64,000 nucleotides of DNA. It comes from Rhodococcus erythropolis NBRC 15567 (GTDB lineage Bacteria; Actinomycetota; Actinomycetes; Mycobacteriales; Mycobacteriaceae). Below, in pieces: positions 8,975-19,904 of this stretch (positions are counted from its first letter, which is position 1; each line of letters opens with the position of its first letter). Made by a program: the position numbers and the translations under genes. The notes beneath the pieces are model-generated. The model was not told the origin of the DNA and made no database searches. It was given only the letters and a program-made list of their open reading frames with translations. Location: assembly GCF_001552595.1 (NCBI RefSeq), contig NZ_BCRM01000011.1, positions 124,001 to 188,000 of the forward strand, written 5' to 3'.

Positions 8975-9433
8975 TTACGCCGACCAGTCGAACAGGGTGT
9001 CGCCTGTGGCGACGTCCCCACCGACGGAAGGGGATTCGACGGTGTCCGGTTTGGAATCCATCACGACAACCGGGCAGATCGCCGAGTAGCCGGTCGTGTC
9101 GATGTGCGCTGGATCGAAGCTGACAATGGGATCACCCGCATCGACGGTGTCACCCTCGGCGGCGATGAGCGTGAATCCGTCGCCTTCGAGCTTGACCGTG
9201 TCGATGCCGATATGGACCAGCACGCCGGTGGCCTTCTCGCCGAAGATCACAAACGCGTGGGGGTGAAGTTTAAGGATCTTTCCGCTGATCGGCGCCACGA
9301 CCGTGAGCGGGCCTTGACCGCGGGCGGGTTCGATCGCGACGCCCGAGCCGACCATCTGCTGAGCGAAAACCGGGTCCGGGACGTCCGCGAGTGCGACGAC
9401 CCGGCCGGGTAGCGGGGCGAGGACGACCGTCAC
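8975..9433 (-). CDS. PTS system EIIA component (glucose/GlcNAc family)
   Basis: Protein of 152 aa with the IIA-Glc fold. PISGKILKLHPHAF holds conserved His59, and VLVHIGIDTVKL holds the phosphorylated His74. It passes phosphate from HPr to EIIB in the cytoplasm. The start is a GTG overlapping the EIIB stop by 4 nt (GTGA); longer open frame upstream lies inside the EIIB gene. EIIA and EIIB are separate genes here and are divergent from the EIIC/HPr/EI operon, whereas in E. coli NagE all domains are fused. Confidence 0.93.
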   Translation of the reverse strand: MTVVLAPLPGRVVALADVPDPVFAQQMVGSGVAIEPARGQGPLTVVAPISGKILKLHPHAFVIFGEKATGVLVHIGIDTVKLEGDGFTLIAAEGDTVDAGDPIVSFDPAHIDTTGYSAICPVVVMDSKPDTVESPSVGGDVATGDTLFDWSA

Positions 9434-9660
9434 AGGATGTCCTCGATGTCCTCGGCAAGGGTGTCGGCTTCGGGCCCGACGATGACCTGGACAACCGTTC
9501 CGGCCTTGAGTACGCCGTGTGCGCCGGCAGCCTTGAGGGCGGACTCGTTCACCTTCGCTCCGTCCTTGACCTCGGTACGCAGGCGGGTGATGCAAGCCTC
9601 GATCTCGACGATGTTCTCTGCGCCGCCGAGGCCCTTGATGATTGCTTCCGCTTTCGACAT
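9430..9660 (-). CDS. PTS system EIIB component (glucose/GlcNAc family)
   Basis: Protein of 76 aa, the size of a single EIIB domain. The phosphorylation cysteine is Cys23 in the context EIEACITRLRTEV, the family signature. The start ATG follows AGGAG by 7 nt. It takes phosphate from EIIA and transfers it to the sugar carried by EIIC. First gene of the minus-strand pair EIIB-EIIA, divergent from the EIIC operon; the intergenic space carries dre-like sites. Confidence 0.93.
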   Translation of the reverse strand: MSKAEAIIKGLGGAENIVEIEACITRLRTEVKDGAKVNESALKAAGAHGVLKAGTVVQVIVGPEADTLAEDIEDIL

Positions 9661-9725
9661 TTGCTGCTCCTGATTGTCGGGTTGGTCGTGATCGTTGAAC
9701 GGTCGTACAGGTGGGCTGACTAGTT

Positions 9726-9741
9726 GCTGGTCAAGGCTATC
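9726..9741. promoter_or_regulatory. Weak dre-like site upstream of EIIB
   Basis: GCTGGTCAAGGCTATC keeps the left half (CTGGTC) of the dre consensus and matches about 10 of 16 positions overall. It lies 66 nt upstream of the EIIB start. Weaker than the site at 9800. Confidence 0.25.
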
Positions 9742-9767
9742 CCGGTTACGTATGTCACATTTGGGTG

Positions 9768-9795
9768 TTGACAACTCGCCTCGACCAGGTAAAAC
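9768..9795 (+). promoter_or_regulatory. Candidate sigma-70-type promoter for the EIIC-HPr-EI-nag operon
   Basis: TTGACA, a 16-nt spacer and TAAAAC. The -35 box is perfect and the -10 box is imperfect. The 327-nt divergent gap (9661-9987) otherwise holds only the dre-like sites and no coding signal; the dre-like site at 9800-9815 directly follows this -10. Confidence 0.4.
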
Positions 9796-9799
9796 TACA

Positions 9800-9815
9800 A
9801 CTGGTTATGACCGGA
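9800..9815. promoter_or_regulatory. DasR-like operator (dre-like) in PTS divergent region
   Basis: ACTGGTTATGACCGGA agrees with the dre consensus ACTGGTCTAGACCAGT at about 11 of 16 positions, including the whole left half. It lies just after the proposed -10 box of the EIIC operon, a typical repressor position. Confidence 0.45.
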
Positions 9816-9987
9816 CAGTACCCGTTGGAAGTCCGGCTCCACAACAGTTTCGACAAAACGGTTTTGCCCTCACTTCCGAGCATGAACCGTGACCTGCATT
9901 TTCACGAAACCTGCACGTGCACGACACCCGAATTTCCAGAACCAGCGGCCGATCGCGACGCGGCCCGGCGAACGAAGAAGGTCCTTG

Positions 9988-11331
<1,344 letters not shown>

Positions 11332-11333
11332 TC

Positions 11334-11603
11334 ATGGCGATCGCAACCACGACAATCGGATCCCGAGTCGGGCTCCACGCACGACCCGCAGCGCTCTTCG
11401 CGCGCGCCGCGGCCGACCTGCCGGTCGACGTCACCATCTCGCTGGGCGACGGCGAACCCGTCGACGCCTCCAGCATGTTGTCTGTCATGACTCTCGGAGC
11501 CGCATTTGGGGATTCGGTGACGTTGCGTGCTGACGGTGACGGCGCCGATGCTGCGGTCGGTTCGCTCGCAGAGCTTCTCGCCTCCGAACTGGACGAAGCC
11601 TGA
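11334..11603 (+). CDS. ptsH: PTS phosphocarrier HPr
   Basis: Protein of 89 aa. The active-site His15 lies in RVGLHARPA, and the conserved Ser46 region (ASSMLSVMTLGA) is present. Actinobacteria lack a typical HPr kinase, so Ser phosphorylation is not assumed. It relays phosphate from enzyme I to EIIA. Two nt separate it from EIIC, and its stop overlaps the enzyme I start by 1 nt. Confidence 0.95.
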   Translation: MAIATTTIGSRVGLHARPAALFARAAADLPVDVTISLGDGEPVDASSMLSVMTLGAAFGDSVTLRADGDGADAAVGSLAELLASELDEA

Positions 11604-13276
11604 TGACGGCGAGTGTGGACAACCGCATCGCGGGTATCGGAGTGAGCGCGGGTTCGGTCTGTGCGCCGTGGTTGCGATTCTCCACGCCTGAGCCGACTTC
11701 GGCGTCGGACCCGATCACCGGCAGTCCCGAGGCGGAGCTGATCAGGATCCGTGAGGCACTGGACGCCGTCGCGGAGGAACTGCTCTCGCGTGCAAAGACA
11801 GTCGAGGGCGTATCGGCGGAGATCCTGACGACGTCGGCTGCGATGGCGCGCGATGCGGGCATCGTGAAGGCGGCCAAGGCGAACCTGGAATCGGGGCTGC
11901 CGACCGCACACGCCGTCGCAGTTGCCTTCGACGCATTCTGTGAAAAGCTCACGGCGCTCGGTGGGTACATGGCCGAGCGGGCAACGGATTTGCGCGATCT
12001 CGGGCAGCGAGCCGTGGCCGTTCTTCGCGGCGAACCGATGCCCGGAATCCCCGCTCCCGGTCATCCGTACATCCTGGTGGCGCGCGACCTCGCTCCGGCG
12101 GATACAGCGACGTTGGGCAACAGTGACGTGGTCGGATTGTTGACTGCCGAAGGAGGTCCGACCAGCCACACCGCAATCTTGGCGAAGTCGCTCGGAATCC
12201 CGGCCGTGGTCAACTGCTCGGGAACCGATCTGCTGGCTGAGGGAAAACTCCTCATCCTCGACGGCACCACCGGGACGGTCACCATCGATCCCTCGGCAGA
12301 AATGCGCGAGCGCGCTGTCCTCGAAGCATCGTTCGTGGCAGAGCAGTCAGCTTCGGCACATGGTCCAGGACGCACGCGTGACGGGTTCGCGGTGAGGTTG
12401 TCGGCCAACATCGGAACCCTCGAGGACGCCGCGCGGGCCGGGGCGGCGGATTGTGAGGGCGTCGGACTGTTCCGCACCGAATTCTCGTATCTCGGGCGCC
12501 ACGACGCACCTTCGGTGGAGGAGCAAGCGCAGACGTATTCGTCGGTGCTCGGGCACTTCGCCGGACAGAAGGTGGTGGTCCGCACTCTCGACTCTGGTTC
12601 GGACAAGCCGTTGCCGTTTCTCGATCTCGGGGTCGAGGAGAATCCGGCCCTTGGTATCCGCGGGCTCCGTGTCGGCACGGTCTATCCCGACACACTCATC
12701 AGTCAGCTCGACGCCCTCGCGGCGGCAGGCAACGCGACGGGCGCCGATCTGTGGGTGATGGCGCCGATGGTAGCCACTGCCGACGAGGCGAAAGACTTTG
12801 CAGAGCTTGCGCGTTCGCGGGGGATCGGCAAGGTCGGAGCAATGATCGAGATTCCAGCTGCAGCGTTGCGAGCGAAGGATATCCTCGAGCACCTCGATTT
12901 TGTCAGTATCGGCACCAACGATCTGAGCCAGTACACCTGCGCCGTGGATCGTATGGCCGGAGGCCTGGCGCAACTGCTCGATCCGTGGCAGCCGGCGGTC
13001 CTCGATCTGATCGCGATGGTCGGTCAGGCGGGCGCCGACGCCGGGAAACCTGTTGGTGTGTGCGGAGAATCCGCGTCGGACCCGCTGTTGGCTCCGGTTC
13101 TGGTCGGTTTGGGCGTGACGAGTCTGTCGATGTCGGTCCCGGCATTGGGCGCAGTTCGCGCGCAACTGGCCTCTCTCGATCTGGCGGTGTGCAAGGACAT
13201 GGCCGCTGCGGCGCGGGGCGCGCGAAACCCGCTCGAGGGTAGAGCAGCTGTCGCGCGGATTCGCGAGTCAGCATGA
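11603..13276 (+). CDS. ptsI: PTS enzyme I (PEP-protein phosphotransferase)
   Basis: Protein of 557 aa, near the usual length. Phospho-His189 is in GGPTSHTAILAKSLG. The C-terminal PEP-binding barrel shows GVGLFRTEFSYL, a FLDLGVEENPALGIRGLR region, GAMIEIPAAAL, FVSIGTNDLSQYT and GVCGESASDP (catalytic Cys). It starts the phosphate chain from PEP to HPr. It overlaps nagA by 4 nt (ATGA). General PTS proteins and the amino-sugar enzymes are thus in one transcript. Confidence 0.95.
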   Translation: MTASVDNRIAGIGVSAGSVCAPWLRFSTPEPTSASDPITGSPEAELIRIREALDAVAEELLSRAKTVEGVSAEILTTSAAMARDAGIVKAAKANLESGLPTAHAVAVAFDAFCEKLTALGGYMAERATDLRDLGQRAVAVLRGEPMPGIPAPGHPYILVARDLAPADTATLGNSDVVGLLTAEGGPTSHTAILAKSLGIPAVVNCSGTDLLAEGKLLILDGTTGTVTIDPSAEMRERAVLEASFVAEQSASAHGPGRTRDGFAVRLSANIGTLEDAARAGAADCEGVGLFRTEFSYLGRHDAPSVEEQAQTYSSVLGHFAGQKVVVRTLDSGSDKPLPFLDLGVEENPALGIRGLRVGTVYPDTLISQLDALAAAGNATGADLWVMAPMVATADEAKDFAELARSRGIGKVGAMIEIPAAALRAKDILEHLDFVSIGTNDLSQYTCAVDRMAGGLAQLLDPWQPAVLDLIAMVGQAGADAGKPVGVCGESASDPLLAPVLVGLGVTSLSMSVPALGAVRAQLASLDLAVCKDMAAAARGARNPLEGRAAVARIRESA

Positions 13277-14514
13277 GTACATCAGGCTCGGCTGCTGTCG
13301 GCGATCCGCTCGTACTGCGGGGAACGGTGATCGGATCTCCGATTGGCAAGATTCACGACGGAGTTGTGGTCGCGGACGGTGAGAAGATCAGCTGGGTCGG
13401 CTCGGCTGCGGACTACGTGGCGTCCGCACCGGTCGTCGTCATTCCGGAACGCACCGACACGGTGATCATGCCCGGCCTGATCGATGTGCACAGCCACGGC
13501 GCAGCTGGTGCTGGTTTCCCGAACACCGACGCCGATGGTGCGAGCCGCGCTGCGGCGCACCATGGTGAGCACGGCACGACCGGAATGCTGGCCAGCCTGG
13601 TCTCTGCACCGCGCGCAGATCTGGTCCGACAAGCAACGATGCTCGCCGATCTGGTCGAACGCGGAGAACTTCTGGGTATCCACCTCGAGGGGCCGTTCAT
13701 CAACGGCGTTCGCTGCGGTGCCCAGGATCCGGCGGCGATCGTGCCCGGCGATCCGGACCTTCTCGAAGCCGTCTGTGACGCTGCGCGGGGGACCGTGCGG
13801 TCCATGACCTTGGCGCCCGAGACCGAGAACTTCGAAGAGTTGCTCGCGATCATGCGTCATCGCAATATCGTGCCGAGTTTCGGTCACACCGATGCGGACG
13901 CGGCAACGACATCGACGCGCATCGATGCTGCGGTGCACGGGGATTGGGCCGGTCAGATCAGCGCAACCCACCTCTTCAACGGGATGCCGCCCCTGCACCA
14001 TCGATCTCCGGGTCCCGTCGCGGCGTGCCTGGCGGCTGCCGCGAGAGGCGAGATGGTGGTGGAACTGATCGCAGACGGTGTGCATCTTGCGCCCGAGACC
14101 GTGTCGATGGTCTTCGACGCTGTCGGACCGGACCAGATCGCCTTGGTCAGTGATTCGATGGCCGCGGCCGGAATGGACGACGGCGACTACCAACTCGGTG
14201 CGCTCGACGTCACGGTTGCCGACGGAGTAGCAAGACTCGCGACCACCGACGGCAGTTCCGGTGCCATCGCCGGAGGGACTGCAAGATTGCTCGACGTGCT
14301 TCGCAGCACTGTATTCGACGGCGGCGTCGCGCTGGAAGACGCTGTCGCAGCGGCAACTCGGAGCCCTGCGCGTCTGCTGGGGCTTGGCGACCTGATCGGA
14401 TCGCTGGCCGTGGGCTGCCGAGCCGACATCCTTGTCACCGATCGTCACTTGCGCCTGGGGCGTGTACTACTCGGCGGAAAAGCCGCCGGAAAGGAACAAT
14501 CATGGAAATCGTAA
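13273..14514 (+). CDS. nagA: N-acetylglucosamine-6-phosphate deacetylase
   Basis: Protein of 413 aa, amidohydrolase fold. Motifs: PGLIDVHSHGAAG (metal-binding His pair), GIHLEGPFIN, a PSFGHTDADA histidine, ATHLFNGMPPLHHR and LVSDSMAAAG (catalytic Asp). It removes the acetyl group from GlcNAc-6-P, giving GlcN-6-P for NagB. It overlaps ptsI by 4 nt and nagB by 13 nt, so translation is coupled to both. Confidence 0.95.
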   Translation: MSTSGSAAVGDPLVLRGTVIGSPIGKIHDGVVVADGEKISWVGSAADYVASAPVVVIPERTDTVIMPGLIDVHSHGAAGAGFPNTDADGASRAAAHHGEHGTTGMLASLVSAPRADLVRQATMLADLVERGELLGIHLEGPFINGVRCGAQDPAAIVPGDPDLLEAVCDAARGTVRSMTLAPETENFEELLAIMRHRNIVPSFGHTDADAATTSTRIDAAVHGDWAGQISATHLFNGMPPLHHRSPGPVAACLAAAARGEMVVELIADGVHLAPETVSMVFDAVGPDQIALVSDSMAAAGMDDGDYQLGALDVTVADGVARLATTDGSSGAIAGGTARLLDVLRSTVFDGGVALEDAVAAATRSPARLLGLGDLIGSLAVGCRADILVTDRHLRLGRVLLGGKAAGKEQSWKS

Positions 14515-15281
14515 TTCAGCCGACACCCGCGGAGGTCGACTCGACCGTCGCGGACATCGTCGAAGGCTACGTCAGAGCCGGGGCGACGACGCTTGGGCTT
14601 GCAACGGGGTCGTCGCCGATCGGAACCTATCGTGAACTGGCAGCGAGGCATCGCGATGCCGAACTCGACTTCTCGCTGGCTCGGGCGTTTCTGCTCGACG
14701 AGTACCTGGGATTGCCGAAACGCCATCCGCAGTCGTACTACTCGGTGATTCGGTCGGAGTTCGTCGATCACGTCAATCTGGATCCGGCGATGGTGTCGAG
14801 TCCCAACGGTGAAGCACCGTGCCCGGAGAAAGAGATCGCACGATACGACCAGAGCATCGCGGCGGCCGGGGGAGTGGACGTGCAGTTGCTCGGCATCGGC
14901 ACCGACGGTCACATCGGCTTCAACGAACCAGGATCGTCGTTAACCTCGAGAACTCGCGTGAAGACGCTGACCGAGCAGACCCGGATCGACAACGCACGCT
15001 TTTTTGACGGGGTGGACGACGTCCCACACCACGTGCTGACCCAGGGTCTCGGAACCATCAGCGATGCAAGGCATCTGGTGATGATCGCGACCGGAGAAGG
15101 TAAGGCCGATGCGATCGCCGCTGCCGTCGAAGGTCCGTTGTCTGCGTTCTGCCCGGCTTCGGTGATGCAATTGCATCGCCATGTCACCGTCGTGATCGAC
15201 GAAGCTGCGGCCAGTTCGCTCAAACTTGCCGACTACTACCGGTATGCGCTCGAGCACAAGCCGTCGTGGCAGTCCTTCTGA
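14502..15281 (+). CDS. nagB: Glucosamine-6-phosphate deaminase
   Basis: Protein of 259 aa, usual length. Motifs: LGLATGSSPIGTYREL (phosphate loop), LLDEYLGLPKRHPQSY (general-base Asp), GIGTDGHIGFNEPGSS (catalytic His/Glu site) and ARHLVMIATGEGKADAIA. It converts GlcN-6-P to fructose-6-P and ammonia, the exit into glycolysis. The ATG lies inside the nagA end, with AAAGGA before it. One nt separates it from cutC. Confidence 0.95.
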   Translation: MEIVIQPTPAEVDSTVADIVEGYVRAGATTLGLATGSSPIGTYRELAARHRDAELDFSLARAFLLDEYLGLPKRHPQSYYSVIRSEFVDHVNLDPAMVSSPNGEAPCPEKEIARYDQSIAAAGGVDVQLLGIGTDGHIGFNEPGSSLTSRTRVKTLTEQTRIDNARFFDGVDDVPHHVLTQGLGTISDARHLVMIATGEGKADAIAAAVEGPLSAFCPASVMQLHRHVTVVIDEAAASSLKLADYYRYALEHKPSWQSF

Positions 15282-15282
15282 C

Positions 15283-16005
15283 ATGACGGTTCTGGAGCTG
15301 GCGGTGCAGGACGTGCGGGGGGCGAGGATCGCACGTTCGGTAGGAGCGACTCGAGTCGAGTTGTGTGCGGCGCTCGGTCCGACGGGGGGATTGACGCCAA
15401 GCATTGGAGTGATCGAGGCAGCGTCGGAAGTGGGGATCGCGGTTCACCCGCTGATCCGTCCGCGCGCCGGAGGTTTTGTGTTCTCACCCGACGAAGTGTG
15501 GGTGATGGAGCACGACGTACGTGCGGCCGTGGCCGGTGGAGCTTCCGGCATCGTGGTCGGCGCGCTGACAGAAGACAATACGATCGACACCGTCGTGCTG
15601 CGTCGCATCATCGGATGCGTGGACCGTGCGAGGGTCGAGGTGACGGTACATCGTGCGATGGACGTGGTGGCCGACCGACTGACCGCGCTGGACGAACTGA
15701 TCGACCTGGGCGTGACCCGCGTGCTGACGTCCGGGGGTGCGGATACCTGCAGCGAGGGTCTCGACGAGATCGGTCGAATGGTCGAACACGCCGCGGGCCG
15801 GATCCAGATCATGGCCGGTGGCGGAATAACCGTCGACGACATCCCGGCAATCGCCGCCGTCGGCGTCGATGCGGTGCATCTCTCGGCACGCAAGGTTGTC
15901 GCGGTGTCCGGTGGCCCGGGCGGGGGATCGGACGGATACGACGTCACCGATGCAGTAGTCGCGCAGGAAGCGGCAGCCGCGCTCCGCGCTGTGCGCCTTT
16001 ATTAA
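15283..16005 (+). CDS. cutC: CutC-family TIM-barrel protein
   Basis: Protein of 240 aa, CutC family (PF03932). Conserved parts: GATRVELCAALGPTGGLTPS, HPLIRPRAGGFVFS, GIVVGALTEDNTID, VTVHRAMDVV, VTRVLTSGGADTCSEG and IMAGGGITVDDI, with a final VHLSARK. It was named for copper homeostasis in E. coli, but the enzyme activity of the family is not settled. Here it is the last gene of the nag operon, 1 nt after nagB, which argues for an amino-sugar-linked role. Its stop codon lies inside a perfect 17-bp hairpin. Confidence 0.85.
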   Translation: MTVLELAVQDVRGARIARSVGATRVELCAALGPTGGLTPSIGVIEAASEVGIAVHPLIRPRAGGFVFSPDEVWVMEHDVRAAVAGGASGIVVGALTEDNTIDTVVLRRIIGCVDRARVEVTVHRAMDVVADRLTALDELIDLGVTRVLTSGGADTCSEGLDEIGRMVEHAAGRIQIMAGGGITVDDIPAIAAVGVDAVHLSARKVVAVSGGPGGGSDGYDVTDAVVAQEAAAALRAVRLY

Positions 16006-16029
16006 CCCCCGCGGTTAATAAAGGCGCAC
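15991..16029. terminator. Perfect 17-bp inverted repeat at the end of the nag operon
   Basis: GTGCGCCTTTATTAACC, a 5-nt loop and the exact reverse complement. The left arm contains the last codons and TAA stop of cutC. Most likely a terminator, although no T-run follows the right arm, so a protein-binding role for the next operon cannot be excluded. Confidence 0.65.
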
Positions 16030-16042
16030 GGCCCTTGGGCTC

Positions 16043-16082
16043 TAGACATACATGGACATCCAACTATAGGATGGTAGACATA
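16043..16082. promoter_or_regulatory. Direct and inverted repeats upstream of mmsA
   Basis: TAGACATA occurs at 16043-16050 and 16075-16082. Between them is CATCC-N7-GGATG (16057-16073). This compact arrangement in the mmsA upstream region looks like a regulator site. No convincing -35/-10 pair was found beside it. Confidence 0.35.
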
Positions 16083-16133
16083 TTCACTGCTGCCTCCTGG
16101 GTGGTCCATACGAGCAAGGAACGGGTTAGCACA

Positions 16134-17651
16134 ATGGTTGAAAATGCGACGGTTCACGAGTTGACGCACTTCGTCGGTGGCAAGCGTGTTCCCGGGACAT
16201 CTGATCGATTTGCGGACGTGTTCGATCCCAACACCGGCAAGGTGCAGGCCCGCGTCCCCCTCGCGAGCAAGGCCGAGACCGAAGCCATCATCGCCAATGC
16301 CGAAGAGGCGCAGCAGGTGTGGGCAGCATTCAACCCGCAGAAGCGCGCCCGCGTGCTGATGAAGTTCCTGCAGCTCGCTCAGGCCGAGATGGATTCTCTG
16401 GCCCGCCTCCTCTCGTCCGAGCACGGCAAGACCGTCGCCGACGCCAAGGGTGACATCCAGCGTGGCCTCGAGGTCATCGAGTTCGCCGTCGGCGCTCCGC
16501 ACCTGCTCAAGGGTGAATTCACCGAGAGTGCCGGCACCGGCATCGACGTGTACTCCATGCGTCAGCCGCTCGGCGTCGTCGCAGGTATCACGCCCTTCAA
16601 CTTCCCCGCGATGATCCCGCTGTGGAAGGCCGGCCCCGCCCTCGCCGCCGGTAACGCCTTCATCCTCAAGCCCTCCGAGCGTGACCCCTCTGTCCCGCTG
16701 CGACTGGCCGAGCTGTTCCTCGAAGCCGGACTGCCTGCGGGTGTGTTCAACGTGGTCAACGGTGACAAGGAAGTTGTCGACGTCCTGCTCACCGACGATC
16801 GCATCAAGGCTGTTGGCTTCGTCGGCTCCACGCCGATCGCTCAGTACATCTACGAGACGGCCGCAGCTCACGGCAAGCGCGCACAGTGCTTCGGTGGCGC
16901 CAAGAACCACGCCATCGTCATGCCGGACGCCGACCTCGACGAGGTTGCCGACGCCCTGATCGGTGCAGGCTACGGCAGTGCCGGTGAGCGTTGCATGGCC
17001 ATCTCGGTTGCCGTTCCCGTCGGCGAGGAGACCGCGGACGCTCTTGTCGCGAAGCTGAAGGAGCGCGTCGCGAAGCTCAAGATCGGTCGCAGTGACGACG
17101 AAGGCGTCGATTTCGGACCGCTCGTTTGCCAGGATGCCCTCGACCGCGTCAACAACTACGTGCAGATCGGCATCGACGAAGGCGCAACGGCAGTCGTCGA
17201 CGGCCGCGGCTTCACCCTCGAAGGCCACGAAGGTGGATTCTTCGCCGGCGCAACCCTGTTCGACAACGTCACCTCGGACATGCGCATCTACAAGGAAGAG
17301 ATCTTCGGACCTGTCCTTCAGGTGGTCCGCGCTGCCGATTACGAAGAGGCACTGCGTCTTCCGACCGAACATGAGTACGGCAACGGCGTCTCCATCTTCA
17401 CCCGCGACGGCGACACCGCGCGTGACTTCACCGCTCGCGTCAACGTCGGCATGGTCGGCGTCAACGTGCCGATCCCGGTCCCGATCGCGTACCACACCTT
17501 CGGTGGCTGGAAGCGCTCCGGCTTCGGTGACCTGAACCAGCACGGTCCCGACTCCTTCCGCTTCTACACCAAGACCAAGACGGTGACGCAGCGTTGGCCT
17601 TCCGGCAAGAAGGAAGAGACCAATCACTTCGTCATCCCCACGATGAACTGA
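16134..17651 (+). CDS. mmsA: Methylmalonate-semialdehyde dehydrogenase (CoA-acylating)
   Basis: Protein of 505 aa, aldehyde dehydrogenase superfamily. It shows [69 protein letters not shown] and the nucleophilic Cys in [12 protein letters not shown]. The last two stretches are typical of the MmsA branch. It oxidises (methyl)malonate semialdehyde to propionyl-CoA or acetyl-CoA in valine breakdown. The start was set at ATG giving MVENATVHE; the frame is open far upstream through cutC, which is a shadow. First gene of a five-gene valine operon. Confidence 0.92.
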   Translation: MVENATVHELTHFVGGKRVPGTSDRFADVFDPNTGKVQARVPLASKAETEAIIANAEEAQQVWAAFNPQKRARVLMKFLQLAQAEMDSLARLLSSEHGKTVADAKGDIQRGLEVIEFAVGAPHLLKGEFTESAGTGIDVYSMRQPLGVVAGITPFNFPAMIPLWKAGPALAAGNAFILKPSERDPSVPLRLAELFLEAGLPAGVFNVVNGDKEVVDVLLTDDRIKAVGFVGSTPIAQYIYETAAAHGKRAQCFGGAKNHAIVMPDADLDEVADALIGAGYGSAGERCMAISVAVPVGEETADALVAKLKERVAKLKIGRSDDEGVDFGPLVCQDALDRVNNYVQIGIDEGATAVVDGRGFTLEGHEGGFFAGATLFDNVTSDMRIYKEEIFGPVLQVVRAADYEEALRLPTEHEYGNGVSIFTRDGDTARDFTARVNVGMVGVNVPIPVPIAYHTFGGWKRSGFGDLNQHGPDSFRFYTKTKTVTQRWPSGKKEETNHFVIPTMN

Positions 17652-17665
17652 TCGGACTACCTTCC

Positions 17666-18826
17666 ATGTTTACTCTGACCGATGACGAGCGGGCGATTCG
17701 TGACACTGCCCGCGACTTCGCGGCCGAGCATCTGGCGCCCAACGCAGTGGAGTGGGATCAGACCAAGCATTTCCCGGTGGACGTCCTCCGTAAGGCGGCG
17801 TCCCTGGGAATGGGCGGTATCTACATTCGTGAAGACGTGGGCGGCAGTGAGCTGAGCCGCGTCGACGCTGCCCGGATCTTCGAAGAGCTGGCCAAGGGCG
17901 ATCCGTCGATCGCCGCGTACATCTCCATCCACAACATGGTCACGTGGATGATCGACCAGTTCGGCAACGACGAACAGCGCCACAAGTGGGTCCCCGGACT
18001 CTGCTCGATGGATCAACTGGGCAGCTACTGCCTCACCGAACCCGGCGCTGGCTCCGATGCTGCGGGCTTGAGCACCAAGGCCGCTCGTGACGGCGACGAC
18101 TACATCCTCAACGGCGTCAAGCAGTTCATCTCCGGCGCAGGCACTTCCGACGTGTACGTCGTGATGGCACGCACCGGATCTGCCGGTGCCAAGGGGATCT
18201 CGGCGTTCATCGTGCCCAAGGATTCGCCCGGACTGTCGTTCGGTGCCAACGAGGTCAAGATGGGCTGGAACGCGCAGCCCACCCGTCAGGTGATCTTCGA
18301 AGACGTGCGAGTTCCTGCCGCCAACATGCTCGGTGAAGAGGGCAGCGGCTTCCGCATCGCTATGAAGGGTCTCAACGGCGGCCGGCTGAACATCGCCGCC
18401 TGCTCGGTCGGTGGGGCCCAGGCAGCGCTGGAGAAGGCAGTCGCATATCTGGTGGACCGCAAAGCTTTCGGTTCGGCACTGATCGAGTCGCAGGCCCTGC
18501 AGTTCCAGCTCGCCGACATGCGTACCGAACTCGAAGCGGCCAGGACGTTGCTGTGGCGCGCCGCTGCCGCACTCGAAGACGGAGCGTCCGACGTCGTGGA
18601 GTTGTGTGCGATGGCCAAGCGCTTTGCCACCGACACCGGGTTCGACGTAGCCAACAAGGCTCTCCAGCTTCACGGCGGGTACGGCTATCTTGCTGAGTAC
18701 GGGATCGAGAAGATCGTCCGCGATCTTCGGGTTCATCAGATCCTCGAAGGCAGCAACGAGATCATGAGGGTGGTCATCGCGCGAAGCGTGGTCGCATCAG
18801 GTCAGGGAAAGCAAGGAGCAGCATGA
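17666..18826 (+). CDS. Acyl-CoA dehydrogenase (probable isobutyryl-CoA dehydrogenase)
   Basis: Protein of 386 aa. Family signatures: [17 protein letters not shown] and [31 protein letters not shown], the latter holding the predicted catalytic Glu region. FAD-dependent alpha,beta-dehydrogenation; the operon context (mmsA, 3-HIB-CoA hydrolase, mmsB) points to isobutyryl-CoA to methacrylyl-CoA. The start ATG gives [18 protein letters not shown], the usual N-terminus. It overlaps the next gene by 4 nt. Confidence 0.88.
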   Translation: MFTLTDDERAIRDTARDFAAEHLAPNAVEWDQTKHFPVDVLRKAASLGMGGIYIREDVGGSELSRVDAARIFEELAKGDPSIAAYISIHNMVTWMIDQFGNDEQRHKWVPGLCSMDQLGSYCLTEPGAGSDAAGLSTKAARDGDDYILNGVKQFISGAGTSDVYVVMARTGSAGAKGISAFIVPKDSPGLSFGANEVKMGWNAQPTRQVIFEDVRVPAANMLGEEGSGFRIAMKGLNGGRLNIAACSVGGAQAALEKAVAYLVDRKAFGSALIESQALQFQLADMRTELEAARTLLWRAAAALEDGASDVVELCAMAKRFATDTGFDVANKALQLHGGYGYLAEYGIEKIVRDLRVHQILEGSNEIMRVVIARSVVASGQGKQGAA

Positions 18827-19881
18827 GCGACGAGCTCGAGGTATTGATCGAAAAGCGTGACGGACTGGGGCTCATCACCCTCAACCGGCCCAAGGCGATC
18901 AACGCCCTCAACCACTCGATGGTCAAGGCGATGGCCAAGGCACTCGCGGAATGGAAGTCCGACGACGACGTCAAGGCGGTCGTACTCACGGGCGCCGGCG
19001 AGCGTGGTCTGTGCGCCGGCGGCGACATCGTCTCGATCTACCACGACGCCAAGGACGGCAAGACCGGTTCGCTCGATTTCTGGCGTGAGGAGTACATCCT
19101 CAATTCCGAGATCGCGAACTACCCGAAGCCGTACGTCGCAATCATGGACGGGATCGTCATGGGCGGCGGCGTCGGAGTGTCCGCACACGGCGACATTCGC
19201 ATCGTGACCGAGCGCTCGATGATCGGAATGCCCGAGACCGGAATCGGTTTCATCCCTGACGTGGGCGGAACTTACCTGCTCTCGCGTGCTCCCGGTGAAC
19301 TCGGAACGCACATCGCGCTCACCACGGCGCGACTGAGCGCCGGCGATGCCATCGCAGCAGGCTTCGCGGATCACTTCATCCCGTCGGAGAACATCGAGAC
19401 GTTCATCGCCGCACTCGCGTCGTCTTCGGTTGCCGACGCCGTGGCGCAGTACGCGGAGCCGGCTCCGGTGTCGGAACTGTTGGCCCAGCAGAGCTGGATC
19501 GACGCCGCGTACTCTGCCGACGACGTCTCCACCATCGTCGAGCGTCTTCGAGCGAGTGGAATCCCCGAGGCGGAGAAGGCAGCGGAGCAGATTCTCGGCA
19601 AGTCCCCGATTGCACTGTCGGTGACCCTGCGATCCCTGCGACATGCCAAGGAAGCAGCAAGCTTGGAAGAAGTCCTCAACGAGGAGTTCCGGGTCTCGAC
19701 GGCAGCGCTCGCCTCACACGACCTGGTCGAGGGTATTCGCGCCCAGGTAGTCGAGAAGGACCGAAACCCGAAGTGGTTGCCGGCAACCCTCGAAGATGTC
19801 ACGGCTGAATCCGTCGATGCCTACTTCGCCCCGCTGGGCGACAACGAGCTCGGACTCACCCCTCAACCGCAAGGCAACTGA
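18823..19881 (+). CDS. 3-hydroxyisobutyryl-CoA hydrolase (crotonase fold)
   Basis: Protein of 352 aa, longer than simple enoyl-CoA hydratases, as is usual for this branch. Motifs: [33 protein letters not shown] (CoA-binding oxyanion region), [16 protein letters not shown] and [20 protein letters not shown] (catalytic Glu/Asp pair). It hydrolyses 3-hydroxyisobutyryl-CoA to free acid for MmsB. Translationally coupled to the acyl-CoA dehydrogenase (ATGA). Confidence 0.88.
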   Translation: MSDELEVLIEKRDGLGLITLNRPKAINALNHSMVKAMAKALAEWKSDDDVKAVVLTGAGERGLCAGGDIVSIYHDAKDGKTGSLDFWREEYILNSEIANYPKPYVAIMDGIVMGGGVGVSAHGDIRIVTERSMIGMPETGIGFIPDVGGTYLLSRAPGELGTHIALTTARLSAGDAIAAGFADHFIPSENIETFIAALASSSVADAVAQYAEPAPVSELLAQQSWIDAAYSADDVSTIVERLRASGIPEAEKAAEQILGKSPIALSVTLRSLRHAKEAASLEEVLNEEFRVSTAALASHDLVEGIRAQVVEKDRNPKWLPATLEDVTAESVDAYFAPLGDNELGLTPQPQGN

Positions 19882-19904
19882 TCACCGCCGAAGGAGCATC
19901 ACTA

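Noticed and set aside
15363..17651. A 762-codon frame joining cutC antisense-frame sequence to mmsA
   Set aside because: The first 257 codons are an Arg/Gly-rich shadow of cutC; MmsA family sequence starts at 16134.
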